DNA from: Tricholoma matsutake
Taxonomy: Eukaryota > Basidiomycota > Agaricomycetes > Agaricales > Tricholomataceae
Length of the DNA: 64,000 bases
Reading direction: 5' to 3'
NCBI GenBank assembly: GCA_026075535.2
Contig: AP026544.2
Location: 3,844,001 to 3,908,000, forward strand
In this document: positions 22,873 through 34,716 of the stretch, one piece after another
Layout: each line of letters opens with the position of its first letter
How positions within the stretch are numbered: the stretch's first letter is position 1
The notes under the pieces: model-generated
What the model saw: only the letters and a program-made list of their open reading frames with translations
What the model was told of the DNA's origin: nothing
Databases searched by the model: none
Translations under genes and position numbers: made by a program

Positions 22873-23464
22873 AGGCTGAGGTTGCCCTTATAGTGCAGGC
22901 CAATCAGTGATCACCTGTACCTTGATCAGGTCCATCTTGATTCCATCAGGGCCAATCATTAACCCCAGGAACTTGATCTCACTAGCATTGAATTCACACT
23001 TCTCGGGTTTCAAAAATAGATTGTTCTCTGCTAATCTCTATAACACCTCCTGCACTATCCCCTCATGATTTTCTTCATCCTCTGTAAATATCAGAATGTT
23101 GTCAATGAATATTATTACCATGCCTTTGTCAATTACATGCTTGAAAATGTCATTCATCATATTTTGGAAGGTTGGGGGACTATTGGTCATCCCAAGAAAC
23201 ATGACAAGCAGCTCAAAGGATCCTCAATGCATGGCAAAAGCAGCCTTCCACTCATATCCTTTCCTAATGCATACATTATTGTATCTCCATCTTAGATCCA
23301 ATTTTGTGAAAACTCTGGCTTTCTCCACTTTGTCAATAATTTTGGAAATCAAGGGTAGGGGGTATGCATTCTTCACTGTCCACTCATTCAAATACCTATA
23401 ATTGGTACACATTCTCTTTCTCTGGTCCTTCTTTGGTACAAAGAATATTGGTGACATTTGTGGG

Positions 23465-24264
23465 TAGTGTTTGCAGGTCCAGTCCATAGGACCAAAAAAA
23501 ATTGAACTGGAAAAGACCAGACCAGAGGTCTATTTATGGACCAGTCTTTTGTAGTCCAGTTGCTGGTCTTTCATTTTGAAAATTATAGTAGGACTGATGA
23601 AAAACTGGTTTAAACTGGTCATTTGTCCCAATTTGTATTTGACCTTACTCCCACATATATTTACTTCATTTTGGTCCCTGTATCGTCAAAAATGGTTAAA
23701 TATTGGTTGAGATATGACCAAAAACATTTTTGTATGAGTATTTTGTACAACTTTGATTGCATTGCTTATTACCTGAGCTATATTTTTTTTGTACAGCTAT
23801 ATAACATCATAAACATAGCAACAACACACCTAACCATCTGTACCATGTGATTTTATTAATTTAACAGCCCAAATGAGTTGTGACTACAAACTACAAATTA
23901 CAAACTACAAACCACAACTTGAATGCATGTCCTTTCAGTTTTAGCCATATCTAAGTCAAATATTGGCAGAATTCCTTAAAAGTTGAACTGATCTACAGGG
24001 AATTACAATATCTATCCATCTGTATAATATATTTGAGGTATTTGTTACAATTGTTGAGATACATATGGGTTATTTCCTATGAAAAATTTTACGACAAAAG
24101 ACCAGTCTGAATCAGTCTTTTTTTGGTCCATGGACCAAATAGGACCAGTCCTAAATGGTCCAGTTGTGGTCCCCCAATGTCTGGGTCAGTTCTAGACCAG
24201 TTGCAGTTGATGGTTGCCCCATTTGGAAGTCAAAAACTGGACTGCACTGGACCTTTAAACACTA
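23465..24264. mobile_element. TAGTG-family MITE, TSD TTTGTGGG
   Basis: Ends TAGTGTTTGCAGGTCCAGT (left) and TAGTGTTTAAAGGTCCAGT (right, inward) are flanked by TTTGTGGG at 23457-23464 and 24265-24272. The 800-bp interior is AT-rich with repeated CCAGT/ACTGG near both ends and no coding sequence. The 8-bp TSD and TAGTG terminus indicate a hAT-type mechanism. Confidence 0.92.
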
Positions 24265-24321
24265 TTTGTGGGGATTTCAAAGTTTGGATGTACTCTTTGT
24301 GTAATTGCTTGTTTAGGAACA

Positions 24322-24835
24322 TGTCAAGACCAATTCCTCTGGCTGGATTTCTGATCATTTTCCACCATCTTTTCTGGCCACCTTGCATCACAGCTTGCCT
24401 CCTATCAGCAGCACTGCCTGGAGATGAAATTCCCTTATTTCCAATTCAATGAAATGGTTTCAAGTCATTTGTCTTGGAGCCTGGTTTGCAAATTATCACA
24501 GCCTCAGAAACTCTGAATTCCAGCCAAGTTAATGCCCCAAATCCTCTTCTTCTAAGTCTGCCTTGAACTTTACCTTGTTCTCCCCAGAAAACCTCCAGAA
24601 TTCATATCTCTCTCCTAACCCTTGTCTTGAAATTAGAACACTTGACGAGGAGAAGGGCACAACTTCTTACAAGTTGAAGCCAAGTCCTTTCTGTTCCCCT
24701 TACACTTGATGTGTCACACCAAGTGGACTCTGCTCCACAATCCCGCCGGGATTCCTTTCCTGTTCAGTCTTCCCTTCATCCTTTGGATTCAACCAGAATT
24801 CCAATGTCTTCCTTTGTTCAGCTCAGAACTTAACA
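24322..24835 (+). repeat. Solo LTR of the gypsy E family, TSD GAACA
   Basis: Starts TGTCAAGACC and ends CAGAACTTAACA, flanked by GAACA at 24317-24321 and 24836-24840. It aligns with the LTRs of gypsy E (50923-51630, read on the - strand): TGTCAAGA start, TCTGGCCACCTTGCA block, CTTGTCTTGAAATTA, AACTTCTTACAAGTTGAAG, CCAAGTCCTTTC, TTAACA end. Confidence 0.88.
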
Positions 24836-25560
24836 GAACACATCAACTTCTTCTTGTTCCTTCAAAGATAATGGATACACCTTTGACTTCTTCAGCACAA
24901 ACCCTGGCTTCATCTCAATCACATGATCCCATGGCTTCCACACTGGCATTCACTCTGATTCCTTCTTCTGAATGACCAACAGATACTTGTGATACTTCTT
25001 TGGTACCCACTCCTCCACTGGCTTCTCTACATTCACTGCATTCCTATCCCATGACTGTCTCCACAAATTTCCCTAAACATTTGATTCTGATGTTATTTCT
25101 CAACCATGACTGGAACTTCCCTATTTGGCACATCCTCATCCTCCACTTCCTCCATCATTACTGAATACTTCCTCAGATGTTCTTTCTCCATTTTCTGCCT
25201 CTTTTCCCTTCTCACCTTCCTTCCAAATACATTACACCCTTTAGGGCAATGAGTCATTTGTACCTTCCCAGTTTTCCAATCAATTTCAGGATTATGCTTG
25301 CATAACCATGGACATCCTATTATTAGATTGGTCTTCCCAAGATCACACACTTCAAAAACAGCTTGTTCCTGATGGCCCTGATACCTTAGTATAATAGTCA
25401 CCTCCTCCTTAATAGTCCCTCCACAATTTATTGTTCCATCAATATTATACACCATTATGGGTTGCACTAACTTGTGCATGCAAATACTGTTTCTGGTAAT
25501 TAAGGATCAATTAATAAATAATCCTGTAGCACCACTATCAAGCAATGCCTCCACATCAAT

Positions 25561-26399
25561 TAGTGTATCAAGGTTCAGTCCATAGGACCAAAGACTGAAC
25601 CAGACCAAACCATGGTCCATGCTTTGGTTCAGTCCATTTTTCTGCAAAAGTGAGTAACTGAAGCTGTCGGTTCAGTTAATGGTTAAGCTGTTTTGAAAAT
25701 GTTTGAAAACCATTGTAAAACTGGTCTTTGTACAGTTGAATTATATACTCTATAGGACACTAAACTAATGTACATAAGTTATACAATACATAATTACATT
25801 AACTATGAGGGGAGATGGCATGAGAATGGGTGGGGTTTATATATGTTACTGTAGTTGTACATGTTTGTTCACAGTAAATGAACACATACACATTGACATG
25901 TTTGTTTGTGTCACACATTGATGCGTGTGTTTACAAAACCACCACCCTCGTTGACCCACACTCCCATGCTACCCTCTGTCTGCACTCACCACCAATGACA
26001 TGCACACCATGACCCAAACAAACAAACACAAGGCAGGGGGCCTGAACATTGCCAGTCATCATTTGGGCCAGTGTAAGTCTTTCATATTAGTATTTGTTGA
26101 GTTGTTTCTTTTACTAACTATGGAGTGGGACATCTAGTCTCTGCTACTTTTGTACAGCCAAAATAGGTCATGGAAAAATGGACCAAATCCTTATTCCTCT
26201 GGCCAGAATGCTCAATTCAATGAGAGGAACAAATCCTTCAGAGCATTTGTTCTGAAAGTCAAACCGGCATGAGGTATTATTTTTTTCGGACACATATTGA
26301 GCACATTATGTAATATAAGATAAGATAAGAGAGATAAGATCTATATCTGTGCAGATGCGTCAAAAAAGCGTGCCAACCATTCAGGAGGATGTCAATGAG
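25561..26399. other. 3' end region of the DNA transposon
   Basis: Between the left TIR and the end of the transposase-like frame. It contains scattered CCAGT/GGTTCAG subterminal motifs to ~25730, then AT-rich sequence with a GATAAGATAAGAGA simple repeat at 26318-26340. No gene seen. Confidence 0.5.
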
Positions 26400-26737
26400 A
26401 TTTATACTTTGTGGAGCTGAACTTCTTGACCTCAAATTGAGCTGCTTTCGGGCCCAAACCAGATCGGTATGCCTGCATCCATTGAATCATCCAGAAATGG
26501 AAACCCTCTCAATGAAGCCAACGGCGCGCCGTGCAGAGAGAGATCTCCTTGCTGACTTTGAGATAAATTCGAGGGAATAACTCGACCTCCAAGTATTTTT
26601 TAAGTCCCTGGGGCATCTCATTGTTAATAACATTGCAAAGATACTTTTCTGAAGCTGCATTGACCATATTGTTCTTACTGAACTCAGCCAGTTTCTCCAG
26701 ATTTATTGACCATTTATTTGAGCGAACGTAAAACCGC

Positions 26738-27745
26738 TGATAGGTTGTCTCCCTGGCTCAAAGGCCGATTCACCATTTCAACCACATTCTAATCACATTG
26801 GATAACTTGCACGAGGTCCCAGAAGCAGCACAACCACTCCCAACCAAGTCTATTGATCGCGATATCATATCGACCACATCGAAACATCACCAGCAACATC
26901 AATCGTACCAAGAGACCACATCGCACAACCTTAGGACTACATCGAAAGCCCCTAAGACCCCTTCTAAATGACCATCGAACATCCCCGATCATCTTTGAAC
27001 AAACCGCGACCACGATTGAACATTGTTGACCATCGTCAAGCATCATCGATTGATATCAAGAGACCATGAGTGACATCGGGTGCCGCATTTGTTATCTATA
27101 TCATGTGCCAGGAAGGATTCCAACTTGTGCCCAAACCTGCTGATAGTAGGTCATCCTCGTTCCAAGTCCCTATCGTGCACAGAACCCACTGGACGAATTA
27201 TTGCGAGACTTAGCGCAATTTATACACAAAGGACAGTCCCCTTTTAGTTCTATACCCTTTATTACTCTTTCATCATATGATATATATCTTTATTGTTCGG
27301 ATTCCAGTCTCCTTTTTGGCCTTGTGCCTTAACTCATATCTTTTGCCTCATGTTCTACACATGTTTCTCATTCCATTTTAGGAAGTTTCATTAAAACATA
27401 TAAAACTCTGTAGTATCTACTTGGAAATACAAGAAATCATCTTCACCTATCGTCTTGTATACAGTTCTAAGCATCCGATCAACTTTCTAAAACAATCTAA
27501 GTCTCTACAGGTTTTCTCAATTGACGAGAAACCTCTGTGATCATCACATCCTCAATCCTCCTTCAATCCTCTTGTCGCTAGCACTAGTAACCAGTTCAAC
27601 ACTTCATAGCCATTTGCTATACCCTTCATATACTATTGACCTATCAAAAGGTCCTTGGAATTCACATGTTGACCATCAACAATAGAACTCAATATTGATC
27701 GATACTCAATCGGACCACAGCAAACACCTTCGGTTCCTATCATCA
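26738..27745 (+). repeat. Solo LTR of family D inside the transposase gene
   Basis: Starts TGATAGGTTGTCTCC and ends CCTATCATCA; 1,008 bp with no coding content. The flanks on the - strand are GCAG and GCGG, a 4-bp duplication differing by one transition. Excision restores ELRFYVRSNKW across the break. An inverted, clearly homologous copy lies at 31165-32217. Both share the AACCTGCTGATAGTAGGTCA block and the ACAAAGGACAGTCCCCTTTT block. Confidence 0.75.
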
Positions 27746-28627
27746 CTGCAACTCTGTCGTGATGGCTGGATCATTGAGCACTGAGAATGCTTTGATGTGT
27801 TTACCTCACTTTGATGTTGGCAGATCCTGATTCACCACCCATGCTCTTACCCATCTACAGACCAGATGTCCTCCCCAGTTTGCCGCAAAGCCTTGACTTT
27901 CAGCTGCACACTGTGATGCTTCGATTGCATTACACTTGCCATGGGTAACCATCTGCAAGTGGCTGCAGATGGCCCGTGCTTGGTACTCCTGCAAACCATT
28001 TCGGCCTGCTTCAAAGATCTCATGTTTGGAATGGATGAGCTTCTTGATATCTTTCAATGCAAGTTCCAAATCTTTTTTTATGATCTTCTTGTGCTCACTG
28101 ATGTGCTACTCGTGCAGGTACATCCAACTTCCGTCTCCTTGGTTGAGGTGGAACTCGAACCCTGAAAGATGCCTGTTCTGCATCCAAGTCCCCCATGTTC
28201 AACCCAGCGCCATGATGATCAATCTGAGAAGCAGTGCAGCCACTGGATCCTGAAGTAGCATTTGTCTGCATGAGTTCCTTGTCATCGTCATCATACTCAT
28301 CAGATTCTGATGACTCTTCATCAGACAGGTATCCTGTGAAAATCTCATTCTCATTGTGTTCTCCACACTCAGAGGCAGCAGTCGGCTCAATGGTTGGAAG
28401 CTTGGCAGTTGAAGGCAGTGGTTGCAGAGTTTTGGGCTTTGGAGCAAAGTATGAGCACATGAGTGCAGCTCCTTCACTGGAGACACCATGTAAGTACCAT
28501 ATATCATTCAATCAGATTGTATTCATACTCATGAGTTTTGTATCAGTTTATGAATTTTTTCTTCTGCATCCCACACATTCTTTGCCTTGTGTTGCTGGGT
28601 TGAGCTGGCACCACCATTGTACACACC

Positions 28628-29071
28628 TAGTGTTTGAAGGTCCAGTCCATGGTTATGTAACAGTCTTTTGGAATCTTGAGATGTAACATGCTTGTCAAAG
28701 CCTTACAATGTATCCTGGCATTTTAGGACTTTTTGTACACAATGTCAAGATATGATTGAAAAGGTTTTGTCATTATGCCTCAGTAGTTTTTACAGAATTA
28801 AACATATTAAACATAAAACAATTTTTTCAGTCTATACATTTTCCGAGGTTTTGAGAAAAGTGTATGAACTGGAAAAATTGTTTTGTGTTTAATATGTTTA
28901 ATTCTGTAAAAACCACTGTTGTATAATGACAAAACCTTTTTGGTCCTATCTTGACATTGCATTCAAAAAGTCCTGAAATGCCAGGATAAGTTGTAAAGCT
29001 TTAACAAGCAGATTACATCTCAAAATTCCAAATGACTGTTACATAACCATGGACTGGACCTTCAAACACTA
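28628..29071. mobile_element. TAGTG-family MITE, near-perfect hairpin, TSD TACACACC
   Basis: Both ends read TAGTGTTTGAAGGTCCAGT inward and are flanked by TACACACC (28620-28627; 29072-29079). The two halves are inverted copies over most of the 444 bp (e.g. GTAACAGTCTTTTGGAAT versus ATTCCAAATGACTGTTAC), so the element can fold on itself. It is inserted in the N-terminal part of the transposase gene. Confidence 0.93.
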
Positions 29072-29490
29072 TACACACCCCACTTTGAAGACTCAGCTTT
29101 CTTCCATTGCTTCTTGTTTATTGTTCTCTGGAGCTCTCAAAATCTGGTTGATCCCTCAATGGCTGCTTGTTCTTGTTCTCCCTGTCGTTGCAAGTTCTGC
29201 AGCAGCTCATCTCCCTCCAATTCCATAAACTCTTCCTCATCATCCGAGTCTATCTCATTGTCATCTGTATCTGACTGATCCAATTCCTCCATGGTGAAGT
29301 GATTGAGACTGCCATCCCAATTTGTGCATTCATTCTCACATGTCAGCTGATTGACAGCAGAGTCCAGGGTGTTTGCAGATGGTGTTGTTGCTGATTTGGG
29401 CCACCAGTTTGCATGCGCTTGGAAGATGGTTTCTTTTGCATAGTTGGTCTTTCAAGGCATGAGAACGAAATGAATCTGGACAGTCTGTAT

Positions 29491-30401
29491 GTAGAATGTA
29501 GTCTTCAACTGTCTCTATCCTACACCGCCATCTACTCTAACCAATTTTCGAGGCGCCACAATATTGATTTCAAAAAAATTTAACTCCCCAAGTCAGAAGT
29601 GCCTAGTTGGGCTTATTGGCCAATGATGCTGGTGTAGTCCAGGCCAAATTGAGCACTGTCCACAAGTAGCGGTGACTAGATGTCCTGCTCCATACATGTT
29701 TTTCTTTTAGGTTCTTGTATCTTGACTATGTCATCACCCACCCTCTGAATGACACACACAGGCCCTGCACCACTGCTGCAAGCCTCTGCTTGCAGGATGG
29801 CAATGGGCCCTCTTCTGTCCAGTGATGACCACCACCAATGCCACATCACAGCACCACCACCCCACCTGTGAGCCACTGCTCGTAGGGAGGTATGGTGGTG
29901 CTGACAACAACAACCAGGAGGGAGAACAACAAATGACAAATGACAGGAACAACAAACAATGGGAACAACAAACAATGGGAACAACAAACAATGGGAACAA
30001 CCAGGAGGGAGAACAACAAATGACAAATGACAGGAACAACAAACAATGGGAACAACAAATGACGGGAACAACCAATGATGGGGAACAACCAACAGCAGGG
30101 AACAACAAACAACAGGGAACCACAAATGGCAGGGAACCACAAATGACAACCAGGAGGGAGAATGACAACCAGGAGGGAGAATGACAAATGGCGGGAAATG
30201 ACAAACAGCAGCAAATGACAAATGGTGGGGAATGACAAACAAACAGCAGCAGGACCCCACCCTCACTACAAATCCGAGATGGTGGGGCTATTTCTTTTCT
30301 TTTTCTTTTTCTTTTTCAAATTTTCATTCCATATGTAGCTACACCACACCGCTGCAAGCAACTGCTCACAGGGTGTTTATGTAATTATTTATTTCATATA
30401 C
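29491..30401 (-). repeat. Upstream region of the transposase gene with an AACAAC/CAGGAGGGA minisatellite
   Basis: At ~29900-30240 units such as GGGAACAACAAACAAT and AAATGACAGGAACAACAAAC repeat many times, separated by CCAGGAGGGAGAA. Translating the repeats gives Asn/Gln/Glu runs on + and VICC-like runs on -, which I treat as artefacts. 29560-29880 has no recognised gene. Confidence 0.6.
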
Positions 30402-30595
30402 TGGAAGGAAGCCAAAGCTTCCAACACTCAGGGATGGAGAAACCATAAGGAACTTAATATATTTTGAGGGGGGGAATCTAGAATACAGTACATGCACTCG
30501 AGTATAGACTATATATTAATGGAATGACATGTGATAATGGAGTGGCATGTGATAATGTAGCGATGATGTAAGAGGCACTCTTACACTCTCTCATA
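30402..30595. repeat. Left LTR of the LARD-like element
   Basis: 194 bp, TGGAAGGAAGCC to CTCTTACA. It begins with the inverted repeat GGAAGCCAAAGCTTCC and includes a G7 run near 30470. Confidence 0.88.
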
Positions 30596-30909
30596 CTCCA
30601 AAAAAAAAATGACTGGGGGGGGGGGGCAGGTGGCAAGGTAAACGTGGTCATGGTAACCCAAAAATAACTTTATGTGTTCACAAAACACTGAGTCATAAGT
30701 GTGTCCACAATGCTGGTGTTGATGAGGACAGAAAAGGACAAGGATGTGGATGGTGCTGGTGATGTGGATGGTGCTGGTGACCTGTGCTGGTGCTGTGGAG
30801 GGTGCTGGTGACATGGACAGGGGGTGTGGATGCAGGTGAACCGAGCTGGTGATGTGGGTGGAAAGAGTGTGTAAGCAGTGGCAGATCGCTAGATGAGCTG
30901 GGCGGGGAC

Positions 30910-32217
30910 ATGACAAGGCATTGGTGATGAGTGTGGCTATGGGTGGTGAGTGGGCAAGGCATGGATGGTTTACAAGACAGTTTGGGTTGGGTATGCAAGT
31001 GGGGAATTGGGAACCAATGTGGGTAGGTGAGGGTGTGGGGCAGGATGGTGATGATACTCAACCCAGGAAAACCACCTAAACTGCCGATGAGGCAATCGAT
31101 GATATTTGCGACGAGTCCGAGGAAGGGTGCGAGTCGTTCCAAATGTTCATGGTCCAACCTATGGGTAGATAACTAGTTGGTACTAGCCGTGAAGGTAGTA
31201 CTATGGGAGATGAAGGTGTTTGGTGTGGTCTGATCGAGGATGATCGATGAGATCGACGGCAAATGAGTTCTATCGTCGATGGTCAAAGTGCGAATTCCAA
31301 GGACCTTTTGATAGGTCGAAAGTATACAAAGGCTATAGTCGATGGCTAGGACGTGTTGAAATGGTTGCTAGTGATAATGATCAGAGGATCATAGGAAGAT
31401 TGAGGATGATGATGATCGCAGAGGTTTCTCATTGATCAAGAAAACTTGTAGAGACTTAGATTGTTTTTAGAAGATTGATCAGATGCTTAGAACTGTATAT
31501 GAGACGATAGGTGAAGACAATTTCTTGTATTTCCAACTAGATACTACAGAGTTTTATATGTTTTAATGAAACTTCCTAAAATGGAATGAGAAACATGTGT
31601 AGAACATGAGGCAAAAGATATGAGTTAAGGCACAAGGCCAAAAAGGAGACTGGAATCTGAACAAGAAAGATATATATCATATGATGAAAGAGTAATAAAG
31701 GGTATAGAACTAAAAGGGGACTGTCCTTTGTGTATAAACCGCGCTCAGTCTTGCAATAATGCATCCAGTGGGTTCTGTATGCGATAGGGACTTGGAATGA
31801 GGCTGACCTACTATCAGCAGGTTTGAGCATGAGTTGGAATCCTTCCTGGCGCATGGTATTCCACCATATAGATAACAAATGCAGTGCCCGATGTTGCTCG
31901 TAGTCTCTCGATATCGATCAATGATGCTCAATGATGGTCGATGATGTTTGATCGTGGTTGCAGCTGTTTGAACGTGATTGGGGATGTTCAATGGTCGTTT
32001 AGGTGGATCTTAGGGGCTTTCGGGGTAGTCCTAAAGTTGTGCAATGTGGGCTCTTGGTATGATCAATGTCGCTGGTGATGTTTCGACTCGGTCGATATGA
32101 TATCGCAATGGATAGACTGGGTCGCGCTGCGTCTGGGACATCGTAGGAGTTAGCCAATGTGATTAGAATGTGTTTAGAATGACATATTGGCCTTTGAGCT
32201 GAGGAGACCACCTATCA
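30910..32217 (-). repeat. Family D LTR plus leader, truncated, inverted relative to 26738-27745
   Basis: On the - strand it starts TGATAGGTGGTCTCC at 32217 and follows the solo LTR for about 1 kb. After ~31165 it continues with a leader (GGTTTTCCTGGGTTGAGTATCATCACC at ~31070) like that of gypsy A. No gag frame follows; homology is lost near 30910. It lies inside the LARD-like element, so it is a later, partly deleted insertion or captured sequence. Confidence 0.65.
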
Positions 32218-34716
32218 ATGGGCTCTGAGGCAGAGCGGTGTGCTCGTGCTGCAGCACAGGACATGGTGTTGTTGTGTGTGACATGCCAAGCATGTGGGGC
32301 AGGACGGGGTGCAGGACAGGCTGTGGAGAAACAGGGAGCGAGTAGAGGCGGTCTGCAGGGTATGCAGTTGATGTAGGCACTGTAACTGTCAGTGGTTGTG
32401 TGTGCGTGGTCCATGATGCATGGTGGGTGACAGTGATGGAATCAGGAAATAGTAGCTGTGGGGGTGGTTGTTGATGACACAGCAGGTGTGTAGGTGTTCT
32501 CCGCTGCTTTAGTAGTCATTTCAGTGGCCACAGATGGCTCAGGGTGCAAAATGAAGCACTCGTGATTTAGCAGGGGAGCCATAGCTCAATCCAGTATGTC
32601 TTCTAGGTGAGGAACAGAAAATGGTGACACGTGTCGGAAAACCAACGGCATGGTGGTGGTTTTGAGTCAGGCCGAGCAGGGGATTGGGTTGATGACGACG
32701 ACTACATCATTGATGACATGGTGGGTCATGTTGATGTGGTGCCCGTATGAGACGTGGGTGGTGATGAGATGGCTCCCTTCAGGAGCTTCTGGGGTGAGCA
32801 GGGTGGTTAGGATCCACTCCGGGGGTGTTCTGGTGGTTCTAGGTGCATGTTGTGTGATGGGGGTGGGAAAGATGGAAGGTGCATTGGCAGGAGACAATGT
32901 TGAGGTGGTTGTTGGGGGTAGTAGATAACAGAGGACACCTACAGGGAGAAGCACATGCCATTGTCCTCATTTAAAACCAGAACGACGCAGAAGAGTGCCA
33001 GACAGGATTCTCGGGTGGAATGGGTGTGTGGATGAGGAGGTGAAGGGATGTTCAATGAGGGTTTGTGTGGCTGTTTCAGTGGCTGGGGTGTGGGTCTTTT
33101 GCTTTATTTGCGTGGAGAGTTGGTGTTTGAGGTCAATTTCAAGTTGCGGCCATCAGGGTTAGAGCCTGGAAGGAGAACAAAGCGCTGTTCCTTTGGAGGA
33201 GGCAAGCAGTCAGTTTTTGTTGTAAGACTCATCAAAAGGTGTGGTCATTTCAAGGTATTAGTTTCTTGGGCATGGGCAGCTTCTCAGGTGCAGGTGCAGG
33301 TGCAGGTATGGGTGCAGGGAGGTGTTTGGTCTAGAGTGGGGGCAGAGCCGGGGTTTTGGCTGTCGCCAATGTGTTGACAATGACATGGCTGGCATTGGGG
33401 GTGACATGGCAGCAGTGGTGAGCTTGGGGTGTATGACAGGGGACTGGGGGGCAAACTGGGGGTGACAGGGTGGTGTGGGATGTAGTATAGACCATTGCTT
33501 GTGATGAGTGAGTTACAGAACATATTGCAAGTGGGGGGATGACAGTGGTCTCGAGGGCAGGAGGTGGTCCATGGGGAACTGTGTTTTGATGAGGCATGGA
33601 TGACAGTGGAGCTGGTGTTTTAGTGTGTGACATGGCAGGGGTGTGAGCCAAGCTGAGGGGTGCTGGGGTGGGCAGGCAGTGAACAGGGCATACAGGGTGA
33701 ATGGGGGTGTCCCGGAGTGTCAGCTCCAGGGAAACAAGCCTAAACAAAATAGTTTGATGCTGCAAGGGCATCAAACACCAGTGTCTAAGCTGAAACAAGG
33801 CAGAGGGGGGCTGAAAAGAGAAGGAGGGAAGAGGAGAGTTGGCATCAGCAAAACAAGACACAGGGGGGTCCTAAGACATGGGGTGAGGGGTGGGAAGAGG
33901 CTGCTGCCAGCAAAACAGAGTGGGTGTCATCAGAATGAGAGCCTGCAATGCTGAACAACACCAGAGGGGCATTGAATGAGGAGCAGGGGGAGGGGCCTTT
34001 GACATAACAGGGAGGCAGCAGGTAGAAAACAAGTGATGGAGACCGAAACAGAGTTGGAGGAAATATGATAGCTGCTAGGGCTGTGGGTGGTCATAGTTGT
34101 TGTAGAAGCCGATTGGCATGGTTTGCAGCGTTTAGCAGGAGTAATTGTCGAGGGCTGCTGTAGGTAGTGAAACAGTGCATTGGCAGGTATGCTGGGGTTG
34201 GCTGGGGTCCATGGGCAGCAAATGGGGCACAGGCGATGAACAGGGGTTGTCGACAGTTGTCGATGGGTCATCAGTGATGCAGCAGGGGTGTACCACACAG
34301 ATGATGCTGGAATGGCACATTTATGGGGGGTCTGTGGCAAGCTGGGTGGCTGGGATGGGGTTGGCAGTGAATGGGGTGTCCCCAGCTGTAGACATCATTG
34401 TTGATGATGAGGCGGCGACATGAGGCACAGGCATGTTTGTGGTGACATGTCTGGTGGGGGGATGTGCAGGGTTGGTAATTGTTGTTCTGATGTGTTTGCA
34501 GCTGAGTGAGATGTGCAGGGTGGAGACAGGGTATAGGTGGTGTATAAACAATAAATGAGAGTATAATTGATGATAGTTCAGGGAGGGTTCTGTGTCCAGT
34601 GTGAAAAAAAAAAATGACCATTTTGGAAATTTCAGGGTCAGCGGGGTAAAGAAAAGATGTGCGTCGTGAGAGAGAGAGTACTAGAGTGTGGATAGTAAGT
34701 TCATTATAAAAAAAAG
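32218..34716. other. GT-rich (+ strand) interior of the LARD-like element
   Basis: About 2.5 kb with strong strand asymmetry: G and T far exceed A and C on the + strand. Open frames occur (e.g. 33331-33861, - strand, 176 codons, His/Pro/Thr/Ser-rich) but show no domain. A CAGGTGCAGGTGCAGGTGC repeat sits at ~33290. I see no gene that I would defend. Confidence 0.6.

Larger units (their letters stand above)
22873..25560 (-). pseudogene. Ty3/gypsy C pol: protease linker and RT, 3' truncated
   Basis: Reading on the - strand: the protease tail (25560-25093) with NIDGTINCGGTIKEEVTI and LIIGCPWLCKHNPEIDW, then [20 protein letters not shown] (~24955), then RT with [51 protein letters not shown] and FIDNILIF (Asn for the second catalytic Asp), ending near DWPAL at ~22890. 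RNase H and integrase are missing. Two insertions interrupt it, 23465-24264 and 24322-24835. Both can be removed with their TSDs to give a continuous reading ([23 protein letters not shown]). The gag half lies at 35101-36110, beyond the 25561-35100 insertion. Confidence 0.8.
26400..29490 (-). pseudogene. DDE-type transposase gene lacking its catalytic core
   Basis: Pieces on the - strand follow the order of a transposase-like protein widespread in Agaricomycetes. An acidic N-terminus (EEFMELEGDELLQNLQRQ, NKKQWKKAES) is at ~29300-29080, and SYFAPKPK at ~28440. A helical block (LALKDIKKLIHSKHEIF, GLQEYQARAICSHLQMV, AAESQGFAANWGGHLVCRWVRAW) is at 28069-27806. After the solo LTR comes YVRSNKWSINLEKL, INNEMPQGLKKYLEVELFPR, and ISLCTARRWLH. 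It then jumps to WMQAYRSGLGPKAAQF and VKKFSSTKYKSH, which in intact relatives is the extreme C-terminus. So the DDE domain, normally between these, is deleted. Several stops and a frameshift exist. Interrupted by 26738-27745 and 28628-29071. Confidence 0.65.

Noticed and set aside
28628..29071. Large palindrome that might be an RNA hairpin gene or origin
   Set aside because: TIRs and TACACACC duplications show it is a foldback MITE; no extra evidence for an RNA gene.
29822..30184. 120-codon + frame rich in Asn, Gln and Glu
   Set aside because: It is a direct translation of the minisatellite. Opposite-strand frames of similar length exist over the same bases, and there are no splice sites or conserved residues.
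29676..30266. 196-codon - frame of hydrophobic Cys/Val/Phe repeats that look like membrane helices
   Set aside because: An artefact of the tandem repeat read on the other strand; the periodicity follows the DNA unit rather than helix lengths.
33331..33861. 176-codon - frame, Pro/His/Thr-rich
   Set aside because: Composition follows the GT-rich strand bias of the region; no motif, no start context, overlapping frames of equal quality.
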